Positions 16,349 to 23,975 of a stretch of DNA of 64,000 bases are shown here, in pieces. A model generated the notes under the pieces. The model had not been told where the DNA came from. It saw nothing but the letters and a program-made list of their open reading frames with translations, and ran no database searches. Position numbers and translations under genes: made by a program. This DNA comes from Nocardia rhizosphaerihabitans (lineage in GTDB: Bacteria > Actinomycetota > Actinomycetes > Mycobacteriales > Mycobacteriaceae): assembly GCF_014646295.1 (NCBI RefSeq), contig NZ_BMNE01000006.1:62001-126000 (forward strand), given 5' to 3'. Numbering within the stretch: the stretch's first letter is position 1; the number at the start of each line of letters is the position of its first letter.

Positions 16349-16753
16349 TCAGGCGGCGTCGAGGGCGGCGGCGATCTTGCGGGCCATCGCCGCCACAGCC
16401 GGGGTGGGCTGACCTTTGTCGGCCTGGGTGGCGGCTTCGACGGCGACCAAGACGGTGTCGCGGAAGTTGCCTGCCTCGGCCGGGTCCTGCTCGGCGAGCA
16501 TGCTCATGGCGGCAGTCAGGCTCGGCAGCACCTGGTCGGCGAGTGCGGCGACGGACTTGCCGGGCAGGTGGATGTCCTTGGACTTGGCGGCGAGCACGTG
16601 GCCGACCAGGCCGGTCGCCGAGGTCAGGGCGATGGAGCCGTGCGAGATCCCCCTGTGCGGCGCGCCGGCGGCGGCGATCAGCGAGACGGCGCCGTAGGCG
16701 GCGGTGCGCAGGGTGGCCTTGTCCTGGTCGGTCAGGGTGATGGTGATGGACAT
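16349..16753 (-). CDS. Uncharacterised 134-aa protein
   Basis: Starts MSITITLTDQDKATLRTAAY with GAGGAG 8 bases before the ATG. The sequence is Ala-rich and helical (AVSLIAAAGAPHRGISHGS, DQVLPSLTAAMSMLAEQDP, AVAAMARKIAAALDAA) with no signal peptide, membrane span or known motif. I do not recognise the family. The strong ribosome site and codon use support it as real. It is isolated: convergent with the SDR and 166 bp from a MarR fragment. Confidence 0.75.
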   Translation of the reverse strand: MSITITLTDQDKATLRTAAYGAVSLIAAAGAPHRGISHGSIALTSATGLVGHVLAAKSKDIHLPGKSVAALADQVLPSLTAAMSMLAEQDPAEAGNFRDTVLVAVEAATQADKGQPTPAVAAMARKIAAALDAA

Positions 16754-16919
16754 GGTGTGTACTCCTCGAAATCGGTTGTGGCATTGACTGTGTCGGTGCC
16801 GGTTGTTTTGTTCGATGTACACACTGTGGTCGGGCCGCCTGACACCGACCTGACACACACCTGACGTCTCCACTGACAGCGGCACCAGGGCTTGCGGCAC
16901 GGACACGGCGTTGGCCCGG

Positions 16920-17219
16920 CTACGACGGTTCTGGTCCGCTGGTGGCTACGGTGCGGTCGAGTCGGTCCCCGAAATGTTCGAGTAGGCACCGCAATTCGCC
17001 GACGAACCGGTCGCAGTCCTCGGGGTCATAGGCCGCCAGCAGTTGTGCCTCGTTGGCCAGGTGAAGCCGGAAAACCCGCTCGATCAGTTCTATTCCCTGC
17101 GGAGTCAAGCGCACTCGCACCGAACGGCGGTCGTTGCCGTCGCGTCGTTCGTGTCCATCCAGCCGCCTCCTTGTCCCGATGTCGAAAGACTTGACATCGA
17201 TGTTGTTTGACTGATTCAT
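16920..17219 (-). pseudogene. MarR-family regulator, C-terminal fragment
   Basis: 99 residues remain. The wing and following helices of a MarR repressor are clear (RRDGNDRRSVRVRLTPQGIE, then RVFRLHLANEAQLLAAYDPE). The first 50-60 residues with the recognition helix are missing and replaced by an unrelated start (MNQSNNIDVKSFDIG). Only 9 bp separate it from a truncated EamA transporter gene running the other way. That suggests a deletion across what was a divergent regulator/transporter promoter. Confidence 0.7.
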
Positions 17220-17228
17220 CTCGACGTG

Positions 17229-17640
17229 ATGCGCACCGCGCTCGCTCCCGTCGCGTTCGGAACGGTCTATGCCGCAACGACTTTGCTGCTGCCATCCGAC
17301 CGGCCGCTGCTGGCCGCGGCGGCCCGCGCACTGCCCGCCGGGCTGCTGCTGGTGGCATTCGCTCGCACACTGCCGACCGGGGCCTGGTGGTGGAAGTCGA
17401 TCGTGTCGTCCATGCTCAATATCGGCGCGTTCTTCCCGCTCCTGTTCGTCGCCGCGTACCGGCTGCCCGGAGGGCCGGCCGCGACAATCGGTGCGCTGCA
17501 ACCCTTGATCGTTGCCGCCCTGGCTCTCCCACTGCTCGGCCTTCGCACGCCGAGGGCGGTCCTGGTCGCGGCCGTCGCCGTCGCCTCCGGCGTCACGCTG
17601 ATGACCGCGACCGAAATGACCACCGCCGGAGCGGAACTGC
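17229..17640 (+). pseudogene. EamA/DMT-family transporter, N-terminal half only
   Basis: About 135 residues match the first EamA repeat of drug/metabolite transporters: ALAPVAFGTVYAATTLLL, LARTLPTGAWWWKS in part, NIGAFFPLLFVAAYRLPGGP and ATIGALQPLIVAALALPLLG. Similarity is lost after VASGVTLMTATE and the frame runs into the convergent TfoX-like gene. The second five-helix repeat is absent, so no working transporter is expected. The gene is paired head-to-head with the MarR fragment. Confidence 0.75.
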
Positions 17641-17689
17641 GCATCCTGGCGCTCAGTGCCCGCGTGCCGACTCCTGCAACTCCCGCTGA

Positions 17690-18025
17690 TCAGCGCTTGC
17701 GGGGCAGGGCTGCGGCGAACGTCACGCCGCGTTCGACCCACTCGCGCAGGACCGCGTCGTCGGCGACGAGGTCCGGTGCGACGCGCAGCCAGCCGGTCAT
17801 TTCGCGGCCACCCATCGTCATCGGCGCGACCGCCGCCCCGTCGACCAAGGTCTCGCTCTCGGCAGGCTCGACCCGCACGAGCAGACCGCCTTTACCGCTC
17901 ACCGCGACAGCCATATTGCCGCCGACCAGAAAGGCGAGTCCGCCGAACATCTTCTTCTCGTCGATGTCGCCCCGCGGATACACCAGCTCCCTGACCCGCT
18001 CCGCAAGCTCCGTGTCGTAAGCCAT
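17690..18025 (-). CDS. TfoX/Sxy N-terminal-domain protein
   Basis: 111 aa (MAYDTELAERVRELVYPRG). The TfoX-N core is seen as EKKMFGGLAFLVGGNMAVAV near residues 24-43, and the family C-terminal LREWVERGVTFAAALPRK. In gamma-proteobacteria the full TfoX/Sxy activates competence. In actinobacteria this single-domain version has no established role. Divergent from the iron-box siderophore-interacting gene at 18114. Confidence 0.85.
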   Translation of the reverse strand: MAYDTELAERVRELVYPRGDIDEKKMFGGLAFLVGGNMAVAVSGKGGLLVRVEPAESETLVDGAAVAPMTMGGREMTGWLRVAPDLVADDAVLREWVERGVTFAAALPRKR

Positions 18026-18084
18026 GAGCGCCAGTATGCGCCAGGCCATGGTCCGCCAGTCCACCCCGAACCGCGGTACGTTTG

Positions 18085-18101
18085 TTAGGTAACGCTAACT
18101 A
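18085..18101. promoter_or_regulatory. IdeR/DtxR-like iron box
   Basis: TTAGGTAACGCTAACTA resembles the IdeR consensus TTAGGTTAGSCTAACCTAA in both half-sites (TTAGGT and CTAAC). It overlaps the sequence just before the ribosome site of the siderophore-interacting gene, the expected place for iron-dependent repression. Confidence 0.65.
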
Positions 18102-18113
18102 TTGGAGGTTTCC

Positions 18114-18866
18114 TTGGCTCGCCCCCGTACCACCCTGACGGTGCTGCGCACCGAACGTCTGTCCCCGCACATGGTGCGCGTGCACTTCCTCGCTTCCGGC
18201 CTGGCGGTCGGCGCGTCCACCGACTCGTACGTCAAACTCATCTTCCCGAGCGACGGCGCCGAGGTGCTGCGCACCTACACCCTGCGCTCGGTCGACCGGT
18301 CCAGCGATCAGGTCGCGATCGATTTCGTGTATCACGGCGACGAAGGCATCGCCGGACCGTGGGCGGCGCAGGCGGCCCCGGGCGCCACCATCGATGTCTA
18401 CGGCCCAGGCGGTGCCTATGCCCCACGCGCCGAGGCGGACTGGCATCTGCTCGCGGGTGACGATTCCGCGCTGCCCGCCATCGCCGCCGCTCTCGAGTCG
18501 ATGCCGGCGACGGCCGCGGGTATCGCCTTCGTCGAGGTGACCGGGCCCGAGGACGAGCTCCCTGTCACCAAGCCCGACGGGGTCGAGCTGACCTGGTTGC
18601 ACCGAGGCGACCGTGCGCCGGGCGAAGCGCTGGCCGAGGCTGTGCGCGCCGCGGTCTGGCGGGAGGGCCAGGTGCAGGTATTCATCCACGGTGAAGCACA
18701 CGCCGTCATGCACGATCTGCGCCGCTACATCCGCAGAGAACGGGAAGTTCCCGCCGAGTGGGCCGCATCGATCTCCGGTTACTGGCGGCGGGGCCGGACC
18801 GAAGAGGGCTTCCGGGAATGGAAGGCCGATCTGGCCACCCGCGAGTCCGCGCCCACTTCCAGCTGA
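18114..18866 (+). CDS. Siderophore-interacting FAD-linked ferric reductase (SIP family)
   Basis: 250 aa from a TTG at 18114, chosen because TGGAGG sits 7 bases before it. The N-terminal FAD-binding barrel shows RTYTLRS (near residue 56) and DFVYHGDEGIAGPWAAQAAPG. The C-terminal NAD(P)H-binding SIP domain has GDDSALPAIAAALESM and VFIHGEAHAVMHDLRRY. Family members reduce ferric siderophores in the cytoplasm to free iron. The iron box just upstream indicates induction on iron starvation. Ordinary length. Confidence 0.9.
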   Translation: MARPRTTLTVLRTERLSPHMVRVHFLASGLAVGASTDSYVKLIFPSDGAEVLRTYTLRSVDRSSDQVAIDFVYHGDEGIAGPWAAQAAPGATIDVYGPGGAYAPRAEADWHLLAGDDSALPAIAAALESMPATAAGIAFVEVTGPEDELPVTKPDGVELTWLHRGDRAPGEALAEAVRAAVWREGQVQVFIHGEAHAVMHDLRRYIRREREVPAEWAASISGYWRRGRTEEGFREWKADLATRESAPTSS

Positions 18867-19061
18867 GCGGGATCGGCGCCCAAGCGACGGTGTAGCCGCG
18901 AAGGCGGGGCGGGAGGCGGACCGGGATCTGCCGGCTGGTGCCTAGACGGTCGACCTCCCGTGCCGGGTCGCAGCATCGATCGGCCGGAAACCGTGGACGT
19001 GCCCCTACCTGCGGTGGGAAGCTCGAAGGGGCCGGGTCCCTAACCCGAGGGAGCGTGCGAC

Positions 19062-21218
19062 ATGGTGGACCGGACGAACGGGGCGCAGCGACCGGAGAGC
19101 ATCCGGAACGTGGCGTTGGTTGGCAGCAGCGGTGCGGGGAAGACGACGCTGGTGGAGGCGCTGGCCTTGGCGACCGGGACGGTGAACCGGGCCGGCCGGG
19201 TGGAGGACGGGACATCGCTGTCGGACTACGACGAGGTCGAACGGCGACAGCACCGATCTGTGCAGGTGTCGGTGGTCCCGGTGATGTGGGGCGGGGTGAA
19301 GATCAATCTGATCGATACGCCGGGATGCCCGGATTTCGTCGGCGAACTGCGGGCCGGCTTGCGGGCGGCGGACGCGGCGCTTTTCCTGGTGTCGGCGGCC
19401 GACGGAGTGGAGGGTGTGGCGGGGGCGACGCGGGAACTGTGGGCCGAGTGCGCGCGGGTGGGGATGCCGCGGGCGATCGTGATGACCCATCTGGACACGG
19501 CGCGGGCGGAGTACGCGGAACTGGTGCAGACCTGTCAGGCGCTGCTGACCGACGGAGCGCGCGATACCGTGCTGCCTCTGCACCTGCCGGTCTACGGGCA
19601 GAAGAGCCCCGACGGGCACCGGCCCGCGATCGGACTGCTGGAACTGCTCGAGCGACGGGTCGCCGACTACCGCAGCGGGAAACGGGTGCGCACCGAACCC
19701 TCCGCGGAACAGCTCGCGGAGATCGACCCGGCCCGCGATCGGTTGATCGAGGCGATCATCGCCGAGAGCGAAGACGAAACGCTGATGGACCGGTACCTCG
19801 ACGGCGAACCCGTCGAACTCGACACCCTGGTCGACGACCTGGAACGAGCCGTGGCGCGCGGAAGCTTCCATCCGGTGCTGTTCGCGGCACCGGCAGCCGA
19901 GGAAGGGGAGCAGGGCCTCGGCACGCTCGAACTGCTGGAACTGGTCACGGCCGGGTTCCCGACACCGATCGAACACCCGCTGTCGGCCGTGTCGCGCGGC
20001 GACGGCGCCGCGCCCACCGCACTGCGCTGCGATCCGGCGGCCGACCTCGCCGCGGAGGTCATCCGGACCTCGTCCGACCCGTATGTGGGACGGATATCGC
20101 TGGTGCGGGTGTTCTCCGGCACGCTGCACAGCGAGGACACCGTCCACGTCTGCGGACCCGAGCACGATGCCGACGACCGGGTCGGCGGGGTCACCGCGCC
20201 GTTGGGGAAGCAACAGCAGACACTGACCGAGGCTGTCGCGGGCGATATCGCGTTCGTGAGCAAACTCGGCCACGCGGAAACCGGCGACACTCTGTCCGAC
20301 ACCAAGAAGCCCCTGCTGATCGAGCCGTGGCAGCTGCCCGAACCGCTACTGCCCGTGGCTATTCGGGCGCAGGGCAGGGCCGATGAGGACAAGCTCTCAC
20401 AGAGCCTGACCCGGCTCGTCGCCGAGGATCCGACCCTGCGGCTGGAAAACAACGAACACACCCATCAGCTGGTGCTGTGGTGTCTGGGGGAAGCTCACCG
20501 GGATCTCGCGCTGGAACGGTTGCGCGGGCGGTTCGGGGTGCGGGTGGACGTGGAACCGTATCGGGTGGCGCTGCGGGAGACGCTCGCCGCGGCGGCCGAG
20601 GGCCACGGCAGGCTGGTGAAGCAGTCCGGCGGGCACGGGCAGTACGCGGTGTGCCACATCCGGGTGGAACCGCTGCCGGAGGGGGCGGGATTCGAGTTCG
20701 TCGACCGCGTGGTCGGTGGGGTGGTGCCGCGGCAGTTCATCGGATCGGTGGAGAAGGGGGCGAGGGCGCAGGCCGCACGCGGGGTCACTCCCGGATATCC
20801 GCTGGTGGATGTGCGGGTGACCCTGGTGGACGGAAAAGCGCACTCGGTGGACTCCTCCGACGCCGCCTTCCAGACCGCGGGCGCCCTCGCCCTTCGCGAC
20901 GCGGCGGACACGTCCGGGACCCTGCTGCTCGAACCCGTTGCCGCGGTGCGGGTCACGGTCCCCGACGACCAGCTGGGCGCCGTCCTCGGCGACCTGTCCA
21001 CCCGGCGCGGCCGCATTCTCGGCACCGAACCGGCCGAGACCGGCTGCACCCATATCCGCGCCGAGGTACCCGAACTCGAACTGTGCAGGTATGTCATCGA
21101 CCTGCGATCGCTGACCCACGGATCGGGATCGTTCGCCCGCGCGTATCTGCGGCACGAGCCGATGCCGGCCGCCGTCGCCGCACGGACACGCAAGGAAAGC
21201 GCTGAGGCGTCGGCCTGA
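19062..21218 (+). CDS. fusA2: Elongation factor G-like protein EF-G2
   Basis: 718 aa. GTPase motifs: P-loop GSSGAGKT at 21-28 and DTPG at 85-88. The effector region has RRQHRSVQVS instead of the canonical ERGITI, and THLD replaces NKxD. EF-G domains II-V follow, with a conserved domain IV loop (SGGHGQYAVCHIRVEPL) and SEKGARAQA-like segment. This is the second EF-G of actinobacteria (FusA2 in mycobacteria). Its altered switch I and lack of an essential role set it apart from translocase EF-G. It is a lone gene. Confidence 0.88.
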   Translation: MVDRTNGAQRPESIRNVALVGSSGAGKTTLVEALALATGTVNRAGRVEDGTSLSDYDEVERRQHRSVQVSVVPVMWGGVKINLIDTPGCPDFVGELRAGLRAADAALFLVSAADGVEGVAGATRELWAECARVGMPRAIVMTHLDTARAEYAELVQTCQALLTDGARDTVLPLHLPVYGQKSPDGHRPAIGLLELLERRVADYRSGKRVRTEPSAEQLAEIDPARDRLIEAIIAESEDETLMDRYLDGEPVELDTLVDDLERAVARGSFHPVLFAAPAAEEGEQGLGTLELLELVTAGFPTPIEHPLSAVSRGDGAAPTALRCDPAADLAAEVIRTSSDPYVGRISLVRVFSGTLHSEDTVHVCGPEHDADDRVGGVTAPLGKQQQTLTEAVAGDIAFVSKLGHAETGDTLSDTKKPLLIEPWQLPEPLLPVAIRAQGRADEDKLSQSLTRLVAEDPTLRLENNEHTHQLVLWCLGEAHRDLALERLRGRFGVRVDVEPYRVALRETLAAAAEGHGRLVKQSGGHGQYAVCHIRVEPLPEGAGFEFVDRVVGGVVPRQFIGSVEKGARAQAARGVTPGYPLVDVRVTLVDGKAHSVDSSDAAFQTAGALALRDAADTSGTLLLEPVAAVRVTVPDDQLGAVLGDLSTRRGRILGTEPAETGCTHIRAEVPELELCRYVIDLRSLTHGSGSFARAYLRHEPMPAAVAARTRKESAEASA

Positions 21219-21219
21219 A

Positions 21220-21380
21220 TCACCGGGCCGGCGCACCGGATTCAGTGCGGCGGGACGCGGCGCGCATCGACGCACGCCAGCTGTCCAGGAGCTGGTTGCG
21301 GTGTTTGGTGCTCGCGATCGTCGTCAACGCCAGGCCGCGGAAATAGGTGAGGGTCATCTCGAACACCGTGTCGAAGTTCT
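21220..21380 (-). pseudogene. TetR-type regulator, C-terminal remnant
   Basis: The last 53 or so codons (FEMTLTYFRGLALTTIASTK, then RNQLLDSWRASM) look like the final helices of a TetR-family regulator. No N-terminal helix-turn-helix is present. The frame is joined, after a shift near 21400, to the broken lipase gene. I infer a deletion that fused the 3' ends of two neighbours. Confidence 0.45.
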
Positions 21381-22192
21381 CCGGCGGCTTCCGGATCCGA
21401 GCTGGTGCGGACTTCCCGTTTCGTCGGCGACTGCGTGGTAGACCAGGACCGGCACGCCGGGTGCGCCTGGGCGGAACAGGGGACTGGCCCTCCGCACCAC
21501 CTCGCTCAACTCGGGGTTGTTCGTGATCGATCCAGGCCAGGCTTCCAGCGCCGCCGCATCGAGAAGGGGATACGCGAGCGCGGCGTCGAGCAGGCAATCG
21601 GTTCGGCTCGCGGCCAACATCGCGCGGCCGGATTCGTTGAGGTATCGAGCCACATCGGCGTCCGGATAGGACCGGTTCAACCCCACCAGGCCCACCACGG
21701 TGCCCCCGCCCGCGATTCCACCGCTGAAGCCGGACATGGTGGCCTCCAGGTCCGCGACGATCCCGCCCAGCGCCACACCGGTCAATGGCAGCTCCGGGGC
21801 GTAGGTGCTGTGCGCTTGCGCGGCGATAGCGGTGGCCTGCGCCCCGCCGGAGTAACCCCACATGCCGATCGGCGCCGCGGGGTCGACAGCCGCGGGCGCG
21901 AACGCTCTGGCGGCGCGGATACCGTCCAGCACGCCGTGGACATACCCGTCGGCGCCGAACAAATCGGAGTCCGGCCCTCGGCGGGCAGTGGCTGCAGGAA
22001 CGATTCCGGTTCGATCGCCCGCGACGCGAGCACTGTCCCGTTGGCCAGGTCCGCGAGACCGGCAGGCTCGGTGTAGAACGAATCCCGCTCCGGCAGTGGC
22101 ACTGCCGTAGCCCAACCGGCGCACGCCGTCACCAGTGCGAGAATCGCACCGACCACCGTCGCCCGTAATGTCGCGATCTGCACTGCCAGCAT
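21381..22192 (-). pseudogene. Secreted lipase (LIP family) relic
   Basis: Pieces of a secretory triacylglycerol-lipase-like protein (LIP/PF03583 type). A signal peptide (VVGAILALVTACAGWATA) and FYTEPAGLADLANGTVLASR are in one frame (about 21995-22192). The body is in a second frame: GADGYVHGVLDGIRAARAFA, nucleophile WGYSGGAQATAIAA, LPLTGVALGGIVADLEATMS. The stretch that normally links them (about 70 residues) is missing, and the C-terminal third after VLVYHAVADE is gone. Active-site Asp partly and His are therefore lost. A KstR-like box precedes it. Confidence 0.75.
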
Positions 22193-22208
22193 CGCACACT
22201 CCCACCCC

Positions 22209-22222
22209 GAGAACCTGTTCTA
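22209..22222. promoter_or_regulatory. KstR-like operator
   Basis: GAGAACCTGTTCTA matches 12 of 14 positions of the cholesterol-regulon motif TAGAACGTGTTCTA. It lies 17 bp upstream of the lipase relic start. A further GTTCT at 22223-22227 extends the repeat. KstR (TetR family) represses lipid/sterol uptake and catabolic genes in mycolata. Confidence 0.55.
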
Positions 22223-22322
22223 GTTCTTGTCCGTGAGCGTAGTGCCTTCGATGGAACCTGGCACCCGGCGACAGTGCACCGGTCCCGAGCCGACCGTGGT
22301 AAGCGGAACGTAGTTCTCGGTG

Positions 22323-23933
22323 TCAATGCGCGGTGCCGCCGGTGGCCGGGGTGCGGCCATGCTTCATCACCAGCGCGAGCGAGAGGGCCAGCACCGACGC
22401 GGCCGCGCAGACCCAGAAGCCCAGGCGGTAGCCGTGATCACCGAACAGGTCGGGCAGGGGGGTTGCCGGCTGGGGTTGCCCGCCGACGCTCACCAGTGCG
22501 CTCATGCCGTTGTTGTGCAGGAACGCGGTGACGACGGCGAGACCGATCGCCACACCCATGGACTGCATGACGCCGAGCATCCCGAGGCTGATGCCCTGCT
22601 GCTCCTGCGGGACCGCCTCGACCAGCAGGATCGGCATGCAGGCGTAGTACATCCCGAAGCCGATGCTGAAGATCGAGTTCACGATCAGGAAGGTGGTGGT
22701 GGTCAGCGGCAGCAGCGCGAACGCGATGCCGGCACCGGCGAAGATGAACAGGGCGACGACCAGCGGCAGACGGGCACCGATCCGCTTGGCGAGCAGGCCC
22801 GCCACCGCGCCGAAGATCATCGTGATCACCGAACCGATCAGCGCGATCCGGATCGCGAACTCGAGCAGGGAATACCCGCTGCCATAGGTGTAGCCGGGAT
22901 CGAGGGCGACCTGCACCGCCTCGGGCGGCAGCGCCTGACCCGTCAGCTCCTGGATCTTGGCCAGCGTGCCCTGCTCGACACCGGCGACGACCGTCGACTC
23001 CGGTGGGGTCTGGGCCATGTAGGCGATGGCGTAGGAGACGATGCCGATCTGCAGCGACGCCAGGAGCGCACCGGCCAGGACCAGCGCGACGCGCGGGTGG
23101 AAGAGCAGCTCCATGTCCATGATCGGTGTCGACACACGCTTTTCGACGACGACGAACAGCACCAGCAGCGAGATGCCCGCGATCAGCCACGCCAGCGTGG
23201 TCGGCTTCGCCCACCCCCAGTCGTGGCCCTTGTCGACGTAGATCAGGGTGAGCGCGGCGCCGCCGGACAGCAACGCGGCGCCGACGACGTCGATCCGCTC
23301 GGGGACCCGCAGCTTGGACTCGGGCACGATGAACCACACCAGCGGCAGCATCGCCAGGGTGAACGCGGCGAGTACCCAGAAGATGGCGCGCCAGCTGTGG
23401 TTGTCGACCAGGTAGCCGCCCAGGATCGGGCCCGCGATGGAGGCGACACCGAAGCCCGTCGCCGTGAGACCGAGTGCGAGCGGAATCATCTTGCGCGGCA
23501 TGAGGTCCCGGATGAGGCCGTAGGCGATCACCGCGGTGGCGATGGCGGTGGCCTGCAAGCAGCGGCCGAACAGGAAGACGGCCCAGTTCGAGGTGGTCGC
23601 GTCGAGCACACAGCCGATCACGAACAGGGCGCCGCAGATGAGGAACATCCGCTTCTTGCCCCACACATCGCTCATCTTGCCGATCAACGGAGACGCGGCC
23701 GCTCCGATCAACCCGAAAACGATGATGGCCCAGTTGATGTCGGCCCCGACACCGGGGAAGCTCGGCGCGATCTTCTGTAGTGCCGCCGCGACGATCGTGT
23801 ACTGCATCGGGGCGATCTCGGAGAACAGGACGATCACGGCCAACACCGTGAAAACCCTGGCGCGCGAGGCGCCGTCCAGCCGCCCGGTGTCGTTGTAGTC
23901 GTCTTTGTCGAGTTGAGAGGTACTGGTGGACAT
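22323..23933 (-). CDS. MFS transporter, 14-helix type
   Basis: 536 aa. Motif A-like GKMSDVWGKKRMFL near residue 85 and motif C-like GFGVASIAGPILGGYLVD near 160 place it in the drug:H+ antiporter branch of the major facilitator superfamily. Length and hydrophobicity suggest 14 helices with a long periplasmic loop (GVEQGTLAKIQELTGQALPP). It is the last gene of a hydrolase-GH3-MFS run on this strand, 43 bp after the GH3 stop. It may import a glycoside or export the aglycone. ATG 23933 preferred over an in-frame GTG two codons upstream. Confidence 0.9.
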   Translation of the reverse strand: MSTSTSQLDKDDYNDTGRLDGASRARVFTVLAVIVLFSEIAPMQYTIVAAALQKIAPSFPGVGADINWAIIVFGLIGAAASPLIGKMSDVWGKKRMFLICGALFVIGCVLDATTSNWAVFLFGRCLQATAIATAVIAYGLIRDLMPRKMIPLALGLTATGFGVASIAGPILGGYLVDNHSWRAIFWVLAAFTLAMLPLVWFIVPESKLRVPERIDVVGAALLSGGAALTLIYVDKGHDWGWAKPTTLAWLIAGISLLVLFVVVEKRVSTPIMDMELLFHPRVALVLAGALLASLQIGIVSYAIAYMAQTPPESTVVAGVEQGTLAKIQELTGQALPPEAVQVALDPGYTYGSGYSLLEFAIRIALIGSVITMIFGAVAGLLAKRIGARLPLVVALFIFAGAGIAFALLPLTTTTFLIVNSIFSIGFGMYYACMPILLVEAVPQEQQGISLGMLGVMQSMGVAIGLAVVTAFLHNNGMSALVSVGGQPQPATPLPDLFGDHGYRLGFWVCAAASVLALSLALVMKHGRTPATGGTAH

Positions 23934-23975
23934 GGCCACGCTCCGTTGTTCGGTCGAGATGGTCGAGCAGTTGGG

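Noticed and set aside
19062..21218. Ribosomal-protection resistance protein
   Set aside because: The GTPase has the altered switch and loop features of EF-G2 and no clear TetM-type features.
22320..23780. A long plus-strand frame rich in Arg, Gln and Asp
   Set aside because: Shadow of the MFS transporter gene; composition is unlike a folded protein.
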